Origin: Candidatus Bathyarchaeota archaeon
Lineage (GTDB): Archaea; Thermoproteota; CALKCG01; B24; JAGTQN01
Direction of reading: 5' to 3'
Assembly: GCA_018396395.1 (NCBI GenBank)
Contig: JAGTQN010000060.1
Span: 1 to 10,461, forward strand
DNA length: 10,461 nt
Below are positions 7,040 through 10,461 of the stretch, piece after piece. The position numbers were made by a program, and so were the translations under genes. A model generated the notes under the pieces. The model was not told the origin of the DNA. It was given only the letters and a program-made list of their open reading frames with translations, and searched no databases. Every line of letters starts with the position of its first letter. Position 1 is the stretch's first letter.

Positions 7040-8896
7040 ATGGAGCGGAAGGAGTTGAAGCGAAAAACATTCTTCTTGCATCTATGGCTTCTAATCTTCA
7101 TCCTTTCTTCCCTTCTCTTCGCCCTTTCCCTTCCTTCGCTCCTTTCCTTCACCTTGCGCATCTCAGAAGTTAATGCCCAAAACCCAGGAACCAACCTAGA
7201 TCCAGATTCAGATCCGGATTCAGATCTAGGCATAGAACCAATTCCTCAGCCCGAGGTTGAGCTTATCCACAAGGTTGAGATCTTCCAAGGAGGATCAATC
7301 CTTGTGAACGATTCCTTAATCCTTAGAAACCCAGGAATCCAAAGCATCGATTCTTTTGTTCTTGGATTCCCGGAGGAATTTAAGGGATATCTTGATCATT
7401 TCTTTGCTTACGATGACCTTGGGGAAAGGCTAAGCCTAGAAAACGAAAGCCTAAGCCTCCCAGGAATTTTTGCCTTTCGGATTCGCCTTTCAAAAGCCCT
7501 TTTACCCATGGAAGAAACCAGGATTACTATCCTTCTCGTCTTTTCGAGGATTATAAGCTTCTCTACAAGCCTCCAAAGGTATGAGATCCAAGTCTTCCTT
7601 AATCCTATCCTTTCGTTCAACCTTTCCCGCTTCTCTTCGGAAATAGCCTTTCCAAAAACCCTTACGCCCGTGAACTATCCTGAAAACCTCACCCTTGTCG
7701 TCAAAGATGGAAGAAAGGCTCTCATCCTCAACGCTTCCTCAAACCTTCAAAGCTTTACTTCTTACAAGGCAAAGATATCCTTCCAAGGAAACCTCCAAGT
7801 CCTTTCGATAAAAAACCTGAGAAGGAGGGTCGAAGTTTCGATGGAGGGGGTCATAAGGGTTTTCGATGACTATCAAATCGAAAATCCCATCGCTAAGAAA
7901 GTTTCCAGCGTAAATGTTACCCTTGGAAAAGGAGCCAAGGGCATCGCTGTTGAGGATTCCCTAGGACCCTTAGCCTTCACAGAGAGGGCTTTGAACAAAA
8001 CCTTAGAAGGCATGGAAGGTGTGGAAGTGCAACTGAACCTTAGGGATGAAATCGGTTTGGGGGAGCTTGCTTCCTTCACAGTATCCTACGAGCTTCCAAG
8101 GCATATATACGCCTCTAGCGGTGGAGGGGTTTGGAACCAAGTTCTCAGTCTAAGGCTTCCCTTTGGGTTCAAGGCTAAGGTTGTGAGGCTTCTCGTCCAA
8201 TTTATCCTTCCTGAGCAAGCCCAGTTCCTAAACGCTTCCTCAAACCTTGGCCAAGGAATTTTGGAAGTTGTTTCGGGAATTGCATCGCAATCGAGGCAAG
8301 TCATCTTCTGGAATGCCAAAGAGGTTTCCTTCCTGGAGGAGCCTTCCTTCCTCGTTTCGTATGCCCACTCCATCCTTTGGTCAACCCTTCAGCCTATGGT
8401 CTTCACCCTTCTTATCGCTATTTTGGCTTACGGATTCCTTCAATACAGACCGAAAGCCCCTCCAGAACGAGTGGCTCCAGGCGTTTCCCTAGAAGCGGTG
8501 AAGGGCTTCATAGAAGCTTGTGGAAGATATATGGAACTTGAGCTGGAATTTGATAGGCTAAGAGATGAATTTGATCGAAGGAAAATTGGGAGTAGCCAAT
8601 ACAGAAAAATGACAAATGTATTGAATGAAAGGAAGAGGGAAACGGAGAGAACTTTGTTGGAAACTGGAAATACATTGAGGAAGCTAGGGGGGAGATATGA
8701 GAATATCGTGGTTGAGATCGAAGAGGCGAAGGCCCAGATGGAAACGATTCGCATGAGTCTAGAGAATCTAAGGGATCAATATAGACTTGGAAGGATTTCT
8801 AGGGTTGTCTACGAAAGGCTTCTCAGGGAATATTCTAGGCGCTTGGAGGGTGAGAGGACAAAGGTTCGGAGGAACCTTGAAGCCCTTAGGGGCTAA
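7040..8896 (+). CDS. Membrane-anchored protein resembling ribophorin I / Ost1
   Basis: A 618-aa protein: N-terminal hydrophobic segment 11-38 (signal or anchor), acidic linker with a DPDSDPDSD run (54-62), beta-rich region about 73-445 outside the membrane, one helix at about 450-468, then a 140-residue helical, highly charged cytosolic tail. This order and tail size match eukaryotic ribophorin I (RPN1/Ost1), an accessory subunit of oligosaccharyltransferase. From memory, local patterns also correspond: RRVEVSMEGVIRV (262-274) with RPN1 RVIEVSHWGNIAV; SYELPRHIYA (349-358) with GYNLPSYEYL; LLVQFILPEQAQFL (384-397) with LTVKIILPEGAKNI. Eight N-x-S/T sequons (N90, 135, 194, 216, 231, 292, 319, 398) all fall outside; none is in the tail. 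An 18-nt identical stretch (7730-7747, 8231-8248) encodes NASSNL in both putative domains. Distant homology is inferred; an unrelated archaeal surface anchor remains possible. Confidence 0.65.
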   Translation: MERKELKRKTFFLHLWLLIFILSSLLFALSLPSLLSFTLRISEVNAQNPGTNLDPDSDPDSDLGIEPIPQPEVELIHKVEIFQGGSILVNDSLILRNPGIQSIDSFVLGFPEEFKGYLDHFFAYDDLGERLSLENESLSLPGIFAFRIRLSKALLPMEETRITILLVFSRIISFSTSLQRYEIQVFLNPILSFNLSRFSSEIAFPKTLTPVNYPENLTLVVKDGRKALILNASSNLQSFTSYKAKISFQGNLQVLSIKNLRRRVEVSMEGVIRVFDDYQIENPIAKKVSSVNVTLGKGAKGIAVEDSLGPLAFTERALNKTLEGMEGVEVQLNLRDEIGLGELASFTVSYELPRHIYASSGGGVWNQVLSLRLPFGFKAKVVRLLVQFILPEQAQFLNASSNLGQGILEVVSGIASQSRQVIFWNAKEVSFLEEPSFLVSYAHSILWSTLQPMVFTLLIAILAYGFLQYRPKAPPERVAPGVSLEAVKGFIEACGRYMELELEFDRLRDEFDRRKIGSSQYRKMTNVLNERKRETERTLLETGNTLRKLGGRYENIVVEIEEAKAQMETIRMSLENLRDQYRLGRISRVVYERLLREYSRRLEGERTKVRRNLEALRG

Positions 8897-8966
8897 GGTT
8901 CGCTTCCTTCAAAATGAAAATGGTTCTGGTTTCGGAGAAGATTCTTGGAGACCCCTGATGCTAAAA

Positions 8967-8977
8967 ACATATATATG
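8967..8977 (+). promoter_or_regulatory. Probable TATA box (box A) of the tRNA gene
   Basis: ACATATATATG-like element whose centre is about 26 bases before the first tRNA base at 8998, the standard archaeal spacing. A BRE-like purine run (AAAAA) precedes it. Confidence 0.65.
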
Positions 8978-9014
8978 AAAGATTCGGAAATTTTTCCGGG
9001 CCCGTAGCTCAGCT

Positions 9015-9046
9015 TGACTGACGAGACCCTTGAGTCAGTCCTGAAG
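9015..9046 (+). other. tRNA intron 1, D loop (17/17a), 32 nt
   Basis: BHB: central helix TCAG (9009-9012) with CTGA (9041-9044); three-base bulges 9013-9015 and 9045-9047, each cut after the second base; inner perfect 7-bp stem GACTGAC (9016-9022)/GTCAGTC (9034-9040) with an 11-nt loop. Splicing restores a D loop with G18G19. The outer helix is weak. Confidence 0.85.
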
Positions 9047-9061
9047 AGGTTAGAGCGACAG

Positions 9062-9080
9062 GGCGGTGCTTCGCGTCGAG
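9062..9080 (+). other. tRNA intron 2, anticodon stem (30/31), 19 nt
   Basis: BHB: central helix CGAC (9056-9059) with GTCG (9075-9078), bulges 9060-9062 and 9079-9081, outer helix GAG (9053-9055)/CTC (9082-9084), inner GCG (9063-9065)/CGC (9072-9074). AGG is repeated at both ends, so boundaries could slide by up to three bases without changing the product, but only this register gives a full central helix. Confidence 0.85.
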
Positions 9081-9087
9081 GCTCATA

Positions 9088-9104
9088 GGCAAAGGAGCTG
9101 GGAG
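9088..9104 (+). other. tRNA intron 3, canonical position 37/38, 17 nt
   Basis: BHB: central helix CTCA (9082-9085) with TGGG (9099-9102), including one T-G wobble; bulges 9086-9088 and 9103-9105; inner 2-bp GC/GC closing a 6-nt loop; outer AGG (9079-9081)/CCT (9106-9108). The outer helix uses bases of intron 2, so this intron can be cut before intron 2 is removed. Confidence 0.85.
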
Positions 9105-9160
9105 ACCTGTTGGTCAAGGGTTCGAATCCCTTCGGGCCCACTGTCATTTGGGTTTGAAAT

Positions 9161-9170
9161 CTTTATTTTG
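9161..9170 (+). terminator. Possible T-rich terminator of the tRNA gene
   Basis: CTTTATTTTG lies about 20 bases past the tRNA 3' end. Archaeal tRNA transcripts commonly end at such short T-tracts. No hairpin is required or seen. Confidence 0.35.
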
Positions 9171-9175
9171 CCCTG

Positions 9176-9395
9176 ATGAATCTTAATTGGGGCTTATGGC
9201 TAAGCCAAAGTATCGCCATCTCCAGAGCTTATTCTAGGGAGCCTGTTCAGTTTCCTGAGAGGGGTGCCTCCGTCAGCAGGCACGTCTTGCAAGATGAAGG
9301 TGTTGAAAGACTGCGTCAAACGCACCACGGATTGCAAGCTCCTGACTTCAGTCGTGGAGAAGCTGACATGGTTAGACGTAGAAGGGTAAGATCAT
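9176..9395 (+). mobile_element. Possible decayed IS200/IS605-type right end (tnpB tail plus hairpin)
   Basis: At 9339-9359, CTCC..GAC TTCA GTC..GGAG forms a hairpin that would be perfect if the T at 9343 were AC. Hairpins of the form CTCCACGAC-TTCA-GTCGTGGAG are, from memory, typical near the right end of archaeal IS200/IS605-family elements that carry tnpB. The open frame running into it (9176-9397, 73 aa, ending LRQTHHGLQAPDFSRGEADM) resembles the poorly conserved extreme C-terminus of TnpB that overlaps such ends, but no RuvC motif or zinc finger is present. No left end, transposase or target duplication is visible. At best this is a relic. Confidence 0.35.
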
Positions 9396-9788
9396 AAATT
9401 TGTCAGGCTTACGGAGACCTTAGCCGAGGAGCTAAGGATTACAATCTTCAGGTGAATGCCATAGCTCCCGGCCCAGTAAAAAACTAGGATGGTTGAGCAG
9501 ATCGTTGCAGCTGGCGAAAAGGCTGGACGTGAAGCTCTAGCTGAAGCTAAAAGGATTCTAGAGGGTGGCGGTGTAGGATTTGAGCCTGTTACAAGCCCAG
9601 CTATTTTCCTAGCCCCAGAAGAGGCTAATGGCTTAACTGGGCGTTTATTGGGCGCCGTATGGGATGATTGGCGCATTCTAAGCGAAGGATGCAGGGTTGG
9701 AGAGGTTATGGAGAAGGGGCTTTTCACCCTCCGCAGAATAGACGGGGTATTCTTCATTCCGAAGGATAGGAATATACCGAGGAGATAA
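9396..9788 (+). pseudogene. 3' remnant of a short-chain dehydrogenase/reductase (SDR) gene with two frameshifts
   Basis: Reading across two indels gives a continuous SDR C-terminal half: KFVRLTETLAEEL (9396-9434), then in a second frame KDYNLQVNAIAPGPVK (from about 9435, the NAIAPG strand typical of SDRs), then from 9483 TRMVEQIVAAGEK on to PKDRNIPRR and TAA at 9786-9788. The first indel is a one-base loss near 9434-9436; the second is one extra A in the six-A run at 9478-9483. Together they restore the original frame. The Rossmann glycine motif and catalytic YxxxK, which should lie upstream, are missing; 9141-9395 holds other DNA. The intact downstream frame (9489-9788, 99 aa from ATG) could still be translated but would lack the active site. 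FLAPEEANGLTGRLLGAVWDDWR and the LRRIDGVFF tail indicate a particular SDR subgroup I cannot name. Confidence 0.75.
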
Positions 9789-9798
9789 ATTATTCATT

Positions 9799-9808
9799 CA
9801 TGTATATT
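9799..9808 (+). promoter_or_regulatory. Possible TATA box of the aspartic protease gene
   Basis: CATGTATATT-like box. Its centre lies about 30 bases before the ATG at 9834, consistent with a leaderless or nearly leaderless transcript. Confidence 0.35.
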
Positions 9809-9833
9809 TCATTGCTCTATTAGGTTGAGGCTT

Positions 9834-10226
9834 ATGGGACATATTTACGTTGAGGACCTGTTCTACAACCCCTCCGATTACGTTGAGTACGTTCAGGGGA
9901 AAAGGAAGCTTGAGGACGTTAAAAAGTTTAAATGCAGGGCACTCGTTGACACTGGCGCAACCTTCCCAGCACTTCCCGAAAACGTGGTGAAGGATATAGA
10001 CCTGCCCTTCATAGGCGAATATAAGGCTGAGGTTGCAGAAGGCATTGCTAATCTTAAACAGGCTTACGTTGTGGCCCAAATAAATGGCAAAGTAGCTGTT
10101 AGTAACCTGATCATAAGGCCTGAAGGTACGACGCCGCTGATAGGCGTTGTCACCCTCGAGCAAATGGGCTATAAAGTTGACCTGACAACGGGCAAACTCG
10201 TTGAAGGGCTGCCATTATTGCTCTAG
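9834..10226 (+). CDS. Small clan AA (retropepsin-like) aspartic protease, archaeal AF_0612-like
   Basis: A 130-aa protein with a single retropepsin-type half: the active-site motif ALVDTGAT (about 38-45, Asp in DTG), a flap region, then TPLIGVVTLEQMGYKVDLTTGKLVE near the C-terminus, matching the LLGxxxLexxGlxVD pattern of clan AA proteases. One DTG per chain means it must dimerise to be active. Archaeal proteins of this size and pattern are grouped as clan AA aspartic proteases (AF_0612 family); their substrates are unknown. No signal peptide or membrane helix is present, so it is cytosolic. The frame opens with TTG at 9825; I prefer ATG 9834, which has GAGG just before it and a TATA-like box at 9799-9808. 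The next frame starts at the base after its stop, suggesting cotranscription. Confidence 0.8.
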   Translation: MGHIYVEDLFYNPSDYVEYVQGKRKLEDVKKFKCRALVDTGATFPALPENVVKDIDLPFIGEYKAEVAEGIANLKQAYVVAQINGKVAVSNLIIRPEGTTPLIGVVTLEQMGYKVDLTTGKLVEGLPLLL

Positions 10227-10460
10227 ATGCCAGAGTGGGAAGACTGGCGCAGCTAAACAAAATTACGCGCCATTATTGGAGAAGGGCTATACCATGCTTG
10301 TAAAGGGAAGGATGTGATGGTCGAAGCCCATTTGCAACCCCTTCTGGAAGCCCTTGAAGGCCTAAAACGCCTGAAGGAAATCGTTGAGGCATACAGAGTA
10401 TCACCCTTAAAAGAGGAAAGGAAGGGCATAAGGACTAGGGGCCATTATAGGTGTTGCTAG
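10227..10460 (+). pseudogene. Short ORF after the protease, broken by an in-frame TAA
   Basis: ATG at 10227 follows the protease stop with no gap and encodes MPEWEDWRS, then TAA (10254-10256). The same frame continues without a stop for 67 codons to TAG at 10458-10460 (TKLRAIIGEGLYHACKGKD, then a leucine-rich helical stretch EALEGLKRLKEIVEAY). The continuation looks protein-like, and the tight junction suggests one original small gene of about 76 residues inactivated by a nonsense change. A shorter product from ATG 10317, preceded by GGGAAGG, would be 47 aa. I recognise no family. Pyrrolysine-type recoding does not apply, because the stop is TAA. Confidence 0.5.
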
Positions 10461-10461
10461 G

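Larger units (their letters stand above)
8998..9140 (+). tRNA. tRNA with CAU anticodon (elongator Met, or Ile2), interrupted by three introns
   Basis: Removing 9015-9046, 9062-9080 and 9088-9104 leaves a 75-nt cloverleaf. Acceptor 8998-9004 pairs perfectly with 9133-9139; discriminator A9140; no encoded CCA. D stem GCTC (9007-9010)/GAGC (9053-9056) with D loop AGCTAGGTTA after splicing; anticodon stem ACAGG (9058-9061 plus 9081)/CCTGT (9106-9110) with loop CTCATAA (9082-9087 plus 9105); variable loop TGGTC; T arm 9116-9132 with TTCGAAT loop. Every junction fits an archaeal BHB. G1-C72 and the lack of three consecutive G-C pairs at 29-31 argue against initiator tRNA. Whether C34 is read as Met or modified to agmatidine for Ile cannot be told from the sequence. 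Unspliced, ordinary tRNA searches could miss or mis-type it. Confidence 0.93.

Noticed and set aside
8893..9147. Minus-strand ORF of 84 aa across the tRNA
   Set aside because: It is antisense to the tRNA gene and of the kind often misannotated over tRNAs; the cloverleaf and BHB motifs explain the sequence.
9798..10163. Minus-strand ORF of 121 aa opposite the aspartic protease
   Set aside because: The plus-strand frame carries the DTG motif and conserved C-terminal pattern; the opposite frame is its shadow.
1..10461. CRISPR array or cas genes
   Set aside because: I saw no regularly spaced direct repeats and no Cas motifs; the only sizable repeat is the pair inside the ABC genes.

Overview
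The window looks archaeal. Several genes have TATA-like boxes 20-30 bases before their probable transcription starts, AGG/AGA and ATA codons are common, and there is a tRNA gene with introns bounded by bulge-helix-bulge (BHB) motifs. There is also a class IV FBPase/IMPase, a small DTG aspartic protease, and a membrane protein resembling eukaryotic ribophorin I. Multi-intron tRNAs point to a thermophilic Thermoproteota/TACK-type lineage. That placement is an inference; no marker gene is present to settle it.

Layout. 48-860 (-): inositol-phosphatase/fructose-bisphosphatase family protein. 1310-5168 (+): two-gene operon for a heterodimeric ABC exporter, with one canonical and one degenerate ATP site and a 102-bp stretch identical in both genes. 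5169-5349: convergent intergenic region with a hairpin/T-tract terminator and a second perfect hairpin. 5350-6366 (-): TIM-barrel protein of the aldo/keto-reductase fold without the usual catalytic tetrad, preceded by a possible 58-aa ORF. 6589-6912 (-): MoaD/SAMP-like sulfur carrier, divergent from 7040-8896 (+), a large membrane-anchored protein with two beta-rich extracytoplasmic domains, one late membrane helix and a 140-residue helical cytosolic tail, like ribophorin I/Ost1. 8998-9140 (+): tRNA with CAU anticodon and three introns.

Downstream of the tRNA the character changes to eroded, accessory-type DNA. It holds a transposon-end-like hairpin, the 3' half of a short-chain dehydrogenase gene with two compensating frameshifts, an intact small aspartic protease of the archaeal AF_0612-like type, and directly after it a short ORF broken by an in-frame TAA.

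The genes do not form one pathway. The most notable items are the three-intron tRNA, whose introns each satisfy a BHB model and together leave a perfect 75-nt cloverleaf, and the ribophorin-I-like protein, whose putative N-glycosylation sequons lie only in the predicted extracytoplasmic part.
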